A stretch of DNA of 64,000 bases from Nageia nagi (GCA_050084985.1 JBITNC010000001.1:137206001-137270000); one strand, 5' to 3'. Numbered from the stretch's first letter, positions 11,451 through 23,869 are shown. Translations and numbers: made by a program. Notes: a model not told the origin generated them from the letters alone.

Positions 11451-12028
11451 AGGTTATTCCTTGATCTCTTTTTGACATCACAATCAGTGTATATTAGTAG
11501 CTAGGGTATTTTTGTATCTTTTTGTTTTCCTATTATGTGTGTGCACCAATCTAGTGATTGTTTTGAGTTGTATATGTCATTCCTTCCTATGTTCATAATC
11601 TAGGGATCCAACTCATTTTTGTACATGATGCTAATGCCCTACTATCTCTACTTTGGGTTGCCTATGTAGTGGTTTTCCCAACATAGAATGTTTAAAATTT
11701 ACTTTTTATCATTCTAAACATTGTGCCTTATCCTTTATACTAATCCTGGGTGTTGTGTCATGACATCTATGCTCATACACATCCTTATGTCCTTTATTGG
11801 TTTCTCCAAGGTACCTTGGTTCCTTCAGGTTATGTATCATTTAAGTTTGTGTGCATGTCTTATGCTCATTATTAGTTGTACATAACATAATGTGTGTGTG
11901 TTTAGCATGTTTTACTATTAGTTAGTTAGTATTTAGGGTTCATTATGCCTATATGTGTATCCAATGTCAACCATATAAATATAACATAGATAAAAAAAGA
12001 GAGTATTGAGTCCATAAATAATGAATCG

Positions 12029-12059
<31 letters not shown>

Positions 12060-12075
12060 GTATGTATGTATCTGA
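12029..12075 (+). repeat. TA/TATG microsatellite
   Basis: An (AT)n run followed by TATG units at 12029-12075, lying between E3 gag and the end of the antisense PMD gene. Confidence 0.8.
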
Positions 12076-12119
12076 GTCAAAATTTTGTACAAAATAGATA
12101 TACATAGGCCTTAGCTCTA

Positions 12120-13960
12120 CATCATCCACCATGGGTGGGCACTAGCCCCATACTAGATGCATCACCCCTAGAATGTACTCTCCTACCACTACCATCGCTA
12201 GATCCAGATATGAAGACTCCACCTAAGATATCACTATCTTGGAGTCCATAAGCCTCTAAGAGGGTCTTGGCCCTCATATACTTAGCCTGCAATTGAGATA
12301 CCTCTAGAGCTTGAGCTACAATCTAATCATGTTAACTCTACACTACCGATTTGTTGGGGTCATAGTGAGCCTATCCTAGAGGCCCTTCACTATTTGAGAT
12401 AATGAAGCCACCTCCACATCCCATGTCACAAGTGTATCCCTCACCATAGCTAACTCTACCTCCAATGGCTAGAGATGTACCAACTCGACCTCCATCAACC
12501 TCATTCTAGCTCACAAAGGCTCCATGGCTACCACCTGTGCATCTAAAACCCCTATCATATCATATATAATACCATTTAGTCTCTCATTAGCTATAGTTAA
12601 AATTTGAAAATCATAAAGAATTATGAGTAGATTCTTTCTTACCTAGATTAGGGGAAACCATTGCTAGCACCTCCAATCCCCCTACTAGTGAAGGCCCATT
12701 ATGGATGGGATTATCTACATTCATCTTATCCTCCTCTTCTAATGGTGGGTTTGATGCACTATTCTCCCACTATTTGACTCATCCAAGCCCATGGATCTTG
12801 GACACATAGCTATCCACCATACCACATAACTGGGGGCAACCCTAGGAGCCATGGCCACCTCCATAACAACATCCATTATCAATGGCTCTAGCCACCCTAT
12901 CACCAACACTAGCATATCTTGAGCAGTATCAAGAATGTCTCTCTCCACTATGTATTAATGGTACACTAGGGGACTATTGGGATTAGATGTTGTATTGCAA
13001 ACTACCTCAACACTTGCTCTAGATGGTATGACTCTACTATCTTCTACCTAATCTAGAGGAAGTGGGTTTTCCTCACCCATGCCAAATTATGGGCATCCCT
13101 ATGCCACACATAATCAGCATAGCACACCCATATGATATCTACCTCTTAGAAACCATTGATGTCCATTCTCCTTACCTCCATAGATAAAAGAGGCCTATAT
13201 TCACCAATGGGCCTATCTAGCACACTAGGGCCACATCTACCAGGTCATCTCTCACCCTCTACAATACCATTGGCTTGATAACTAATATGTGCTCATATGC
13301 CCATACTTATAGGAGGTTTGCATGAGCAATCATCATGTTTACCTTATCAACATTGATGAATGAATACAAATCTCCATAAATCTATATCAGTACTAATTGT
13401 CCCCATGCTAACTATTTATCTCAAGCACATATCTCTCATACTACCCATGTCTTCCCAAGATGAAAAGCTAAATAACTTTTATTGGGAAATAGATAGGTGG
13501 TAATAATATCAACCACATGTAGCCTTAGGTGTCTCCTTACTATGGCATACTTGCAAACCTCTATGAGTCTCACTAACTAGTGATCCCAATCATGGTCATC
13601 TAATCTAGTCATCTCTAAATAGTTAGCCCCATGAGTGTTATCATCCCTCATCTCACACTACCACACCAAGCCACCCCTAATGGGTATAACCTAGATCTGA
13701 TATACATATTCTAGAGTTACTATCATTTCAATAGTGGGAAGGTGAAATGAGCAACAATCTTGTTTGCATGTCTTAGCCAATGCTATGAGAAGGGGAATAT
13801 CCACTTGTACGATCCTTGCATAAGCAAGGTCCTCTAACCTTGATCAGTTTAAAATGTCATTTGACTATTGAGTTCATGACAAGGCTTGAGCCAAATACAA
13901 AGCCATAGTCTTCATAGGCCCACCCTAGATCAACCCCTTATGATCCTACAAGGTAATGCT
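12120..13960 (-). pseudogene. Antisense plant mobile domain (PMD) gene in E3, broken, with intron
   Basis: Runs opposite to its host element. On the minus strand the hallmark PMD entry is DIPLLIALAKTCKQDCCSFHLP (motif split here as DIPLLIALAK near 13800 and SFHLPTIEM near 13730-13755), followed by IVTLEYVYQI. Helical PMD blocks continue to about 12700, including DKVNMMIAHANLL near 13340. A GT...AG intron occupies 12642-12591, and the final exon encodes LQAKYMRAKTLLEAYGLQDS (near 12230-12290) and a stop near 12130. PMD proteins act in plant gene silencing, and related domains occur in transposons. Frames are broken by stops. The homologous gene in E8 matches in order, intron place and orientation. 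Confidence 0.75.
12591..12642 (-). other. Intron of the E3 antisense PMD gene
   Basis: On the minus strand, CTAATCTAG|GTAAGAAAG begins, and TTTTAACTATAG|CTAATGAG ends, a 52-base AT-rich segment. A 90-base GT...AG segment sits at the same place in the E8 copy (58022-58111), just before the coiled-coil exon. It is shorter than most plant introns, so part may have been deleted. Confidence 0.6.
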
Positions 13961-13999
13961 TGGTTCTGTTAATCCATCCTCTACATCCATTGATAATAA

Positions 14000-15800
14000 A
14001 AATATAATAGATCAAATTTGAGTCTACCAACTACATGCTGAAATGGTAGACTATGGAGATATTCCATTAGATGACCTTTCCTCTTGATAATTAGTTAATG
14101 AATACTCCTCCAATCAATGGAAACCATCACTATATAGTCACAGGTCCTATATGAGCATCCTCCTACTTGATGTGCCTGAACTATGGATGAACTGGACACT
14201 CTAATAGTGCAGCATCAGTTGTAGGGTGGCAAAACTTAGACAGTCCAAGACAAAATCAACACCTACTTATTAGAGCTCCAAATGCCAAGGGCGTAGAAGT
14301 TAAAATGACCTATTTTTGATAAGATTTTGATTTTATAAGTTAACTTTGGGGCTTCAAATAAGGACATCACCTCTCTTTTATATACAACTCCTAAATCTTT
14401 ATGTGGAGGGCTCATTTGCCTTGCAAGAATTTTAAATCCCTCTTGTCCTTTTTGGATACTAAAAATTACCATTTACACAGCACCAGTGGCATCCATTTCT
14501 TTGAGTTGTATGTTCTATTGATGAATTTTGTATCTAATTTACACTCAAAATTTATTCGAATGACACCTGCATGTCTTAGGTAAAGCTCACTTCATTTGTA
14601 TTTTTCATTAAAATTATACTAAAAATAGGGCATCGACTGTGTGCTAATTTGCTATTTAGGTGAGTTTCCAATGTTCCCTTTTCATTTTCATCAATTGTTA
14701 GTTTTTTGTATAATAATGGATACTTGTTTATGATATCCAATTAAAGAAATCAAATTATGAATACTTGATTTTAGCTATTCGATAGGGTAAAATTCTATCT
14801 TCCAGAAGGTTGCTCCTAAGCAACCGCAGGCCTATGATATTTGCAAAATTTGTTGACATATGAAGCCATCACTTAATTGGATGACTTGATCCACTTATTT
14901 TGTGATGTTTTATCATACTATCATTAAGACATTGGTAGCATATCAATGTGTGAGTTACTCAAACAATTAAATTCCCTCCTGTACTTATCCTTAATTGCAC
15001 CTTTCTAGCATGAGTATCAATACTAAATTATGCTTCCATAATTAGGTATGGGTATTTTATTTTTTTCTTTCTTGTTTGACATTATTAAGCATGTTAATTT
15101 TGTATTTGGAAAGGTTGATAATTGTTAATAGGAATTGATACATGCCAAGTGAATAGATCAACATTTATTAGATGGCCTACAGTTAGTTTGGAGAAATATG
15201 CAAACCAAAGGGACATTATCTCCCCTTCTAGACTTATTCACACTCTTTAGGAAATTAGTTGTGTGTCAAAGACATGTCCATATTTTCCTCCTTGCTAAGG
15301 CATCTATTCTAACCAAGTTTTCACTTTGGTCACTATTTTTGTGGTAGGTTCTTACTTCTTACCTATCTGGCTTACCTCTGAACTTTAGCTGCAAATCACT
15401 ATTCTCCATTTTTGGTGGTAGCATGTTATACCGATCCAACAACATACACATTGCCTTCTAAAAATTATGCACCCTAATTTGATAATTAAATGTTGCCAAT
15501 GACACACATTGACCTATTTTAGGGCACCAATGGTGTATGTCCTTTATGTAAAATTAAACAAACTCAAGCTCCTAGACCATTACAGGTTTAACTGTCAAGT
15601 TTTTTTTAGGAGTTTCCTCCTATGCTTCCATTATTTATCCAAGAATAATTACTTTATAGCATAGTATTAGGAGAACACTAATAAAATACTTAGCCATGGT
15701 CCTCCATGAGTTAACATTTTGGCATATTTTATAGAATATTTTATCATCCTAGCTCAGCATATTTTAATAAATTATATTTATTTCATCCTTACTTTGCATG
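14000..15800 (+). other. E3 non-coding segment between PMD gene and tandem repeats
   Basis: No credible frame. Scattered blocks match the E8 segment 55020-56480 in reverse complement, for example around 15660-15760 versus 55065-55140. It is therefore a shared part of the element family rather than a separate insertion. Confidence 0.55.
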
Positions 15801-15814
15801 CCTAATGTCTTCAG

Positions 15815-16370
15815 ATCATGGACACAAAATGAATGATCACTAATGGCAATCAACATGGTTAGTGAGATTTCACTCACTTAAAAGTAAACTGGTGATACAA
15901 CTATTAGAAATTTGTTAACATTGGATCATCTCCAATGAATGATGCATTTTGCTATGTATCCACATGGTTTTTGCTTTGAACCCATCTAAATCATATTGTC
16001 TTTAGATCATGGACATAAAATGCATGATCATCGATGGCCACTAAAATGGCTAGTGAGAGGTCACTTACTTAAAAGTAAACTGGTGATACAACCATTAGCA
16101 ATTTATTGACATTGGATCATCTCTAATCAGTGATACATTTTACTATTTATCCACATGGTTTTTGCTTTGAACCAATCCAAAGCATAATATCTTTGGATCA
16201 TAGATATACAAATGTATGTTCATCGATTGCCAATGATATGACTAGTGAGAGTTCACTCACTTAAAATATAAATAGATGATGCATTCATAAGCAAGTTGTT
16301 AACATTGATTCATTTTCAATGGATGACATAACTCACTATGCATCCACCATATTTTATGACTAGCATTCCA
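15815..16370 (+). repeat. Three about 190-bp tandem repeats in E3
   Basis: Units begin near 15815, 16006 and 16197. Each contains ATCATGGACA-AAAATG, a GTGAGAG/T-TCACTCACTTAAAA block, AACATTGGATCAT and TATCCACATGG. The third unit is more diverged. The same triplication, reversed, is found in E8 at 54468-55020. Confidence 0.85.
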
Positions 16371-16700
16371 TTACAGGTACATAGATCTAGAAGAACAAAA
16401 GAAAATTCTAATCAAAACCAAGGTGTTAGTGCAATACTCACTATCTTTTAGGCTACTAGTGGCATATATTTTATTACCATTTCCTCTCATCCAAACCATC
16501 ACCTCTCTATTTTGAGGCATGGATGTAAGTGCATCAGCTTCTTGAGTATTTGATACAATAGAATGACTAGATTCATGATTGAAATAGTATAAAAGAGGCA
16601 CATCATATCTTCCATATCTAGCCTTAGATATGAATTTCTATAGTCATCTAAATAGTATTCATGAAGACAGCTTCTTCAATAGCTTTTTCCTTGGCCACTC
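16371..16700 (-). pseudogene. Second antisense coding trace in E3
   Basis: The minus strand has an open stretch near 16371-16601. In another minus frame over the same DNA, residues YTISIMNLVILLYQIL and LHPCLKIER correspond to YTIPTMNLVVPSCMIL and LHLCLEIER on the + strand of E8 (about 54255-54350). The matched frame in two elements suggests past coding on the antisense strand, upstream of the PMD gene. Function not recognised. Confidence 0.45.
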
Positions 16701-16860
16701 TACTTACGGATCTTTCCTAGGGCACCCAATTCAAAAGGGGGTAACATAAGGACCCTCATTATCATTCAATCAACATTAGCAAAATGATCAAAAAAATTTC
16801 TTCTATATCTTGGCTACACTTTTTCTTTGGATATTTAATTTCATTGCTTTAATCACACAT

Positions 16861-16875
16861 CCAAAGAGGGTAAAA
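16861..16875 (+). promoter_or_regulatory. E3 polypurine tract
   Basis: CCAAAGAGGGTAAAA abuts the TG of the 3' LTR. E8 has CCAAAGAGGGGCAAAA at the same place on its own strand. Confidence 0.85.
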
Positions 16876-17550
16876 TGTAGATGCCTCAAAATAAACCTTT
16901 ATGTATTTAATAAATCATTTTTATCCCTTAACAATGTATCATTTAAAAGGGATTAAAAATGTATAAGAAAGGTGTAGGCCATGTATTTGATGCTTATGGC
17001 ATGTACAAGGGGTCAAATCCTATAATATAAGCATCCCTATATAAAGGCATTTAAGACATACAAGGACGAATGAGGGGATTATCATCAAGAGGATACTAGA
17101 TAAGGGGTAGATTACAAAAGAACCAAGGCTTCTATAAACTGAATATTGGATAGAGAATAAGGACTCAAGCATCATATTCAAAGAAAAGCATTGTAAGGAC
17201 TTCATATATATAATAAGCAAATCTCTTATCTCAAGCATTATCACACTTTTGTCATATTGATAAATCATTCATTCTTTTATAATTTTATCTTTCATTGCAT
17301 CTTTAATTTTATCCTTAACATGATGTCGATGGTATACTATTACTAGGGTGTCGATGTTGTGCTTATGTATGTGATATTGCTCATTTTTGATGTATGAATT
17401 TCCTAAATCAATTGAATATGCATGTTAAAGAAATGAACCTATATAGTTAATCATCTATTTTCATATTCCTACTTTATAAATAAATAGACCAAATAGTGCA
17501 TGTGTTAATTCCCTTAATTAATTATACAATTGAATTATTTAAGGTCTACA
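16876..17550 (+). repeat. E3 3' LTR
   Basis: 675 bp, TGTAGATGCC...GGTCTACA, pairing with 8362-9019 at high identity by eye. The right TSD, CATCC, follows at 17551-17555. Confidence 0.93.
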
Positions 17551-17555
17551 CATCC

Positions 17556-19570
17556 AAGCCCATAGTTCCCTTTACTATCGCTCAATGGCCTCACCTGGTA
17601 CCCCTTCCTCTACTATCATTGATAATGATAACCTCTCTTGGTGCTCTATCCATGGGCCTCCTATCAACCTTTCCCCACACCTCCTAACATGCCAAACCAT
17701 GCTCCCCCTCACTTCACCCTAAACCCCTCCCACATGCTCTCCTATAATCCCCCTCCTACATACCTCCCCCACACTCCTCTCAACCCACTCCCTCTACCTC
17801 CCACTTCCACTCCTAGAACCCTACCCAACCCCTTCACTCCCCTCCCCTCACATGCACTTTGCATGACCTGTTCCACTACCACACCACTTAGCATAACTAA
17901 TACAACCCCCTATGCCTACATGTGTGTTAAGAAAAATTCCTACCATCCCTCCCCCTCTCACTCTTGCAGCTAACCACTCATATTAACAATTATACGACCA
18001 TTATTTTATGTCAACAATTTTTTATGAATATTTTTTAGATAAATTCTCTTGCAGGTTTTTAGGTGATGCAAGGTGTGAGAAATTATTTTTCCTTTTTAGT
18101 GAAAATGTTTCTATCTTTTTCAAAATGGGATAAAATTTATCCGTAAATTGATAAGGTTTCCTTTTATAGTACATTAATTGCACTAGTTTATGAAAGAGAC
18201 TTATCAACATAGGGATGGTCATTTTTTCAAAGTTTATTTTGTAAACTTATAATATAATTTCAAAAAAATGGGGAGATATTTTTGAAGGTATTTTTTAAAA
18301 AAAATAGGTAGCTATATATTTGATTTTTTTTAAAAAAAAAGGAGGAGAAGGACATATTGGTTGAATTTTTTTAACAACCTTTATTTGGGAAGGTATTTAA
18401 AATTAGGAGTTTTTTTTTAATGGAATTTATTTTTTATAAAAGGGTTAATTTTTTTTAAAAGAGGGAGGATAATAGTTAAAATGGAGGAAATTCCTTATGA
18501 ATTATTTTTTAAAAAGTTATTTAATATTTTTTTAGGGGTAAATGTTTTTGAGTATTTTTTTACTCAAAATTTAAATGGGGAATTTAAGTAATATTTTTTT
18601 TTCTCAAAAATTAAAGGGGGAGACCTTGAAATAAAGTATTAATTTATAAGCTATTTTTTAGATAGTATTATTATAAAAAGGGGAATTCAAAGTGCTTTTA
18701 AGCAAGGTTTTTTTAAGGGGGATAAAATTAAAAAGGGGGGATCTTTATTTTGTTATTTAAAAATAACAAACTCATGCATCCTTTTGTAAATATATCATCT
18801 TGGAGTTGTGATAAAACCTATTGGACACTCTTAAATCTCTTTTTTTTTGGATGATGTATCATGTCATCTCTTAGGGTTCAAGTTTAGATGATGTATCATT
18901 TTAGGCACTTTATTTTATGCACTTTTTTTTTATATTTTAAAAAATCATAATTATTGAAAGTGCACCCCCTAAAATGAACACATATGCATATTTTATTCTA
19001 CAACATGACTTCTTTGGGAAGCCATGAGATGAGGATAAGGTAAACTATATCCTTTTAGTCCATCGATCCAAGTGATAAAAAGTTCGTACTTCTTTATTTC
19101 ACCTAATTCTTTAATTGGTCTAGACATAACTCCATATAGATGGATAGGCATGTGTGTAGTGATACCACATGTTCACACTTCTATTCAAAGATTATCTTAA
19201 TAACCTAGGAGGAAAACATGAAACCTAATCAAGATAATAAGTTTGCTAATTCAACATACATCATAACCTTTGAAAATAGTCAATACTCCTCCTTGTGAGT
19301 GTATATTGCTAACTAAGGGGAACTAATTGAGGATTTGTAGGAATTGGGATCTAATATGTAGGCATCCAGTTGAAGGCCTCATTTCAAATAAGAAAACAAC
19401 CTCAACTCTACCCTCTATAGAATAATGTTACTTGGTTGTGAAAAAATGTTGTATGTATGGGATATATGATTTTATGATATTGAAAATTTTTTGCACATGT
19501 AAAATTGATAATTTAAATATGCCTTGTTGATTAGCTATGATTAATTCAACATGTATGGTTGATTAATTTG
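17556..19570 (+). other. E2 leader, part 2: C-rich block, then G/T-tract low-complexity DNA
   Basis: 17556-17975 is C-rich. It contains an open Pro-rich frame (17638-17973) that looks compositional, not genic. 18230-18760 alternates T/A runs with GGGG or GGAGG tracts, an irregular low-complexity repeat. 18990-19200 has a short minus-strand frame (HMPIHLYGVMSRPIKELGE) that may be a coding relic of unknown kind. With E3 and E4 removed, the leader between PBS and gag is still about 2.9 kb, far longer than usual for copia, so another unrecognised insertion may lie here. Confidence 0.5.
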
Positions 19571-19586
19571 AACAAAACTCAACATG

Positions 19587-20916
19587 GTTTTTTTATTAAT
19601 GGGTAAATTTTATATTAATCAAAAATTAAATTTTATAAGGGACTTCATGAACCTTTACAAACATCATTTCATAGATAAAACTTAACTCTAACAGCTGCAT
19701 TTTTATCCTACTACTACTATTGTATGGCTACCTTAACTTATAATAAGCATAAAACAATTTTGAAAATAAAATACTATAAGTAAGAGAGACACCATTACTA
19801 CATATTCTATATCTTTTAATACCCTACCACCCCTTTAAAATTGGATGCATTAATACCACCTTTTTAACATGATATAGTTTATGAAGTAATCAATGTAGAT
19901 AAAAGAGTAATAAATAGCACCCCTATTTCTACTAGCTACACCATTTCTTTGTATTCAAACTTGTAGAAGTGGGTATAATTCCACTTAAGGAGGATCTCCT
20001 TTAGTCTTGAGTTCTTGCTCATCTCCTCATACTTCTCACTTATAGCTCCTTGTCTTAGTCTTTCCTCTTCCAGCATCTCCTTGTGTAATTTTGGGATTCT
20101 AGCTTTCTTGAACCCTATTGATGGTTCTGTATCTATAATATCTGGTATATCTAGTTATGAATCCTTGCTTATTTTTTCTTGAGGTTGATCTTTAGTGTGG
20201 TCTATGTAGCTTTCAATATTCTTCTTAGTATACCATTGCTCTACTAATTTAGGGGTTCTTAACTTTGATACCTCATATATCTTTCTAATATTAAATTGGC
20301 TGGGGGACTATGCTCTTCCAAGTCTAGCACTTGGAATCCTTGGAACTCTATTGCATTCTTCTCCATAGGATCATTATTAATGTTTTTACTTGATTGGGTA
20401 GCAATTCCTTTGAGTCTCTAATATTTTCTCATCTTCTTTAATGGATGGCTTCCCAAATTATTTGTTGACTATTATATATACTATATTGTTCAAGGATTCT
20501 TTACCTAGATCTACCATAATACTACATTCTCCTTGTGCACTCTTTTTGCTTCCCTTCACCAAGGAGGAGTTTTCTTCCTCATATGCATATAAGAGTGCAA
20601 TTTTGTGAATAGCCTCCATGGGATTCTCCTTGGCCTCACTGATCACGAGGCTAGGGAGAACTTCCTCCACTCTCAAGATCTTTAAGCCTCCTAAAATTTT
20701 TAAAAACCCCTCATTATCTTCTTAGGGTTTGGCTACACTCTTCCCTTCTAGTTCTAAATCTATGCCTAGTTCTACTCCAACTAATGCCTCCTCACTCAAA
20801 GGTGCATTCTCCAAAAAACTTTTCCTCTTTAGCTAACTACTTTGTCTTGGATCATCCTATTTTTTGGCTCTAGAGTTGGGCTAAAATTTATTCAAGGTAG
20901 CTCTAGAGTTGAGTAT
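19587..20916 (-). mobile_element. E4: 5'-truncated LINE-like insertion
   Basis: A 1330-bp segment is flanked by a perfect 16-bp direct repeat, AACAAAACTCAACATG, at 19571-19586 and 20917-20932. The + strand begins GTTTTTTTATTAATGGG, so on the minus strand the element ends in a short A-rich tail, as expected for target-primed reverse transcription. Minus-strand frames (for example 20458-20676 and residues LKEILLKWNYTHFYKFEY near 19980) are open in part, but no RT motif survives. The long TSD excludes LTR elements. Confidence 0.65.
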
Positions 20917-21005
20917 AACAAAACTCAACATGTATGGTTGATTAATGGTTGGTTCTCAAATTTAACATGCTTACATTAGTTAACACTTTCACCTTCTTTT
21001 GTAGC

Positions 21006-21920
21006 AAATGAAAGACTTTTCTCCACCCAAACACATTCTAGATGGCTCCAACTATGGTATTTTGGGAACCTAATATGTATATTGTAAATTGTAAATGAAA
21101 ACCAAGTTATTCCAAAAAATGATAAGGCACTTGAGGCTTACAACACAAAGAATGAGTTAGCAACATCTATGATCTTTTATGTAATTCTATATAAAATCCT
21201 TCTCATGATCTATTCTTCAAAGTTTATAAAGGAAGCTTGGGAAAGGCTAAAGAAAATCTATCTTGATAAGAAATTCTTTAGGAGATTCACCATTCACTAA
21301 AAATTGTGCAATCACATCAAAGGAAATTGAAAGTGTTGCAATATACTCAAATAAAATTATTGATCTTAAGACCTAACTTGTGGTCTATGGTTGCAATTGT
21401 ATCAATGATGAGTTTATAGTATTCATAATCCTTCAAATACTCTCTACTAAATTCAATCACTTTGTGACAATAATTAAGATGAAGCTTGATGATGAAGAAG
21501 AAGTGTTCTTAGAAAATCCTTCAAGGCTTCTCCTAAAACACAAGGAAACACTTAATAAAAAGTTATTGATATCCTCTCCTAAGCAGCATTTTATGGCACT
21601 AGGACTAATGAAGACTCACTTAAAAAATAAGTTTAATAAATAAAAGAAGTCTTCTTATTCTTTAGAAAAGGACTTCAAGAAAGGTGAAAACAAATAACAA
21701 AATGTCCATCATAAGTCTAGCAAATCCAAAGGTAAATTTGATGGCAATTATAATTTTTATGGCATATATGGTCATAGAGAATCATATTGCTATGAGAAAA
21801 AGAAATAACAACATGGAAAAGGATTTGAAAAAGAAAACAACTTCAAAAGCAAGAAGAAGAATAATAAATCTGCTTATGTTTGTGTTCTTTGTAGACACAA
21901 AAAATAATACTTTTTGAGTA
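21006..21920 (+). pseudogene. E2 copia gag, broken
   Basis: Starts at ATG 21006 (MKDFSPPKHILDGSNYG), the normal entry of plant copia Gag, followed by TKNELATSMIFYVILYKILL and KEAWERLKKIYLDKKF near 21145-21285, typical of the UBN2 gag family. A decayed zinc knuckle (YGIYGHRESYCYEKKK) is near 21755-21805, and a second basic/Cys motif is near 21860-21900. Stops and shifts throughout. It stops abruptly near 21920 at the E5 left end. Confidence 0.8.
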
Positions 21921-22044
21921 GATGCATTTTATTTCATTGACATACCTTAATTCATTATTTTATTCACTCCTAATATCTTATTATGCAAAATAAACTACTC
22001 AAATGTTCAAAATAGAGAAAAAATGACAAACCCAAAATAGAAGC

Positions 22045-23743
22045 AAAATCACTAGAGCTCTCTAAAGAGCTACTGCTAGATGAAGAATCTCCACCAAGAG
22101 TGGCAACACGACTACTTTCTCCACTCTCAAAAAGGGACTTAGTATGTTTCTTGACTTTTGGGTCTATATCTCTTGGCATAGGAATGCTTGGGGTAGGTGC
22201 ATTGATGGTATGCAACACATAGATGCCTTGCATTGAGCCATACTGATTGAATCCAAGATCTTTTGTGAAATCTTGTTCAATGGTTTGCTAAGTTTCTGGT
22301 GGCTTTGGTAAGATCTTATGAATTTCATCTTTAATTGCTTCTTTGTTTTTATCCCTCTCTTCTTTCATCAACTATTTAAAAATTCTCTTAATCTCCATAT
22401 TTAAATAGATATTTCGGTATCTCTCAATATAATCGAGGGAGTGGTGTTCATAGTGGGTGTGAAATCGTTGGCAAAATTAGTTAATTACACCAATTAGATC
22501 ATAATGAATCTTTAAAATATGACTCTCAAAACCATACCCTTTAATTTCATATTTAATCATCTCAACCTCTAGCCAATTATTGCAATAGTACCAAGAATAA
22601 CTAATAGGCATCTTGATGGGTGCCTCTTTCTTCTCTTTAGTAAAATTTTCATGAAAATAAAACATCTGACTTACAAATTCAAGAAATACCATTCTATCAC
22701 TAAGATAGCAAGGGAGTTTAAGCAAGGACACATTAGAACCAAAAATCATGATGTAATAATTATCAAAATCCTCCAAATAAAAATTTGTGAACCTATTCAA
22801 AAACTCAACCACTTCAATAGAAATTCTAGGGACTTGTTGAGCCCCTTTCAACTCCTTGATGATTGCATATTCCCATCATCGATCCTCATCTAGATATAGT
22901 TTCATTCCTCTACCTTATTAAATTTTGGATAAGCCATATAGATTGTTGCCTTTCAATTGTAAATGACCTTTTTGATGCCATGGGCATGGGGTAGATTTTT
23001 CCCTTTTAACAATAGGAATACCAAATAGGAAATATAGCAAAAACTCTTTATTTATTCACTTATTTCAATTGACTTATTATTTCATCCCTGATGACTTGGT
23101 TCCAACAGATACTCTCTCCTTTTTTCACCTTATAAATGAATCCAAATAAATCTTTCTCAAATTTGATATCCATGGACTTCCCCAAAATTCTACAAAGGAA
23201 ACTAATAGCTTTATTTTTGGTATCCTGAAAGAAACACCTTTGTGCTTTCATTATGGCCTAATGAGCCATACTATGATTTTTTGGTTTCAAGAAAGATCAA
23301 ATAAAATTGTTGGGTTTATGTTTGTTCTTATATTATTCATATTTCTTATCAGCATCCTCTTAAGTGAAGATAATACCTTGATTTTATCATCCCATCACTT
23401 TTTCAATGCCCTCTTTTGTTAGATCTACAATAACCTTCCTTCTATATCTATAATGATTCTTTTTTTGAAATCAATATACCCAACCACTTCCATCACTAAC
23501 TTAGGGAAATTCAGTAAGAAGAGTATAACTATAGTTGTAAAAATTTTGAAGAATGGATTATATCTTTGTATTTAACTTCTTCAGGGATTACATCGTCTTC
23601 TCTCAACATGAACATGGGTCAATATGATTCCATTTAAGATCTCTTATATTCTTAAGTATATCATAATAATGGGCCCTTTATTTTGTTTGACCATCCTTAT
23701 TTATTTCTACAAAGCCACCCTCATCCTTCTTTGCCTTACTCAT
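22045..23743 (-). pseudogene. Sense-strand LTR gene of unknown function, left copy (truncated)
   Basis: Starts at ATG 23743 on the minus strand (MSKAKKDEGG). Open pieces are visible at 23251-23060 (SMDIKFEKDLFGFIYKVKKGE), 22851-22477 (RISIEVVEFLNRF, SYSWYYCNNWLEVEM) and 22233-21970 (Ser-rich GGDSSSSSSSLESSSDF). The same protein order is found in the right copy. Mostly hydrophilic with no recognised domain. Several stops break it. Confidence 0.6.
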
Positions 23744-23869
23744 CTTGAAAAATGATAAAAATTTGCTTAACCATCATTTCAAGATAATATGGAAATTATA
23801 ATTTTATCAAAAAAATTATTTTCTCAAAAATATTTATTTTTTCTTTAGTTGCATCCAATTAATGAGCTA

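Larger units (their letters stand above)
8362..17550 (+). mobile_element. E3: non-autonomous, gag-only Ty3/gypsy element carrying an antisense PMD gene
   Basis: Bounded by LTRs 8362-9019 and 16876-17550 and by a perfect TSD, CATCC, at 8357-8361 and 17551-17555. Order: 5' LTR, post-LTR motif, gag with Tat-type zinc finger (to about 11450), antisense PMD gene (minus, about 12120-13960), unclassified DNA, three about 190-bp tandem repeats, an antisense coding trace, PPT and 3' LTR. No RT, RNase H or integrase is detectable anywhere, so movement must have used enzymes in trans. E8 has the same architecture. Confidence 0.9.

Noticed and set aside
17638-17973. Open frame rich in proline (111 codons)
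   Set aside because: Follows from C-rich composition; no domain, start context or conservation supports a protein.
21961-21975. ACTCC before 21971 as a TSD partner of AGTCC at 41146
   Set aside because: One mismatch, wrong terminal dinucleotide, and LTR homology does not reach this point.
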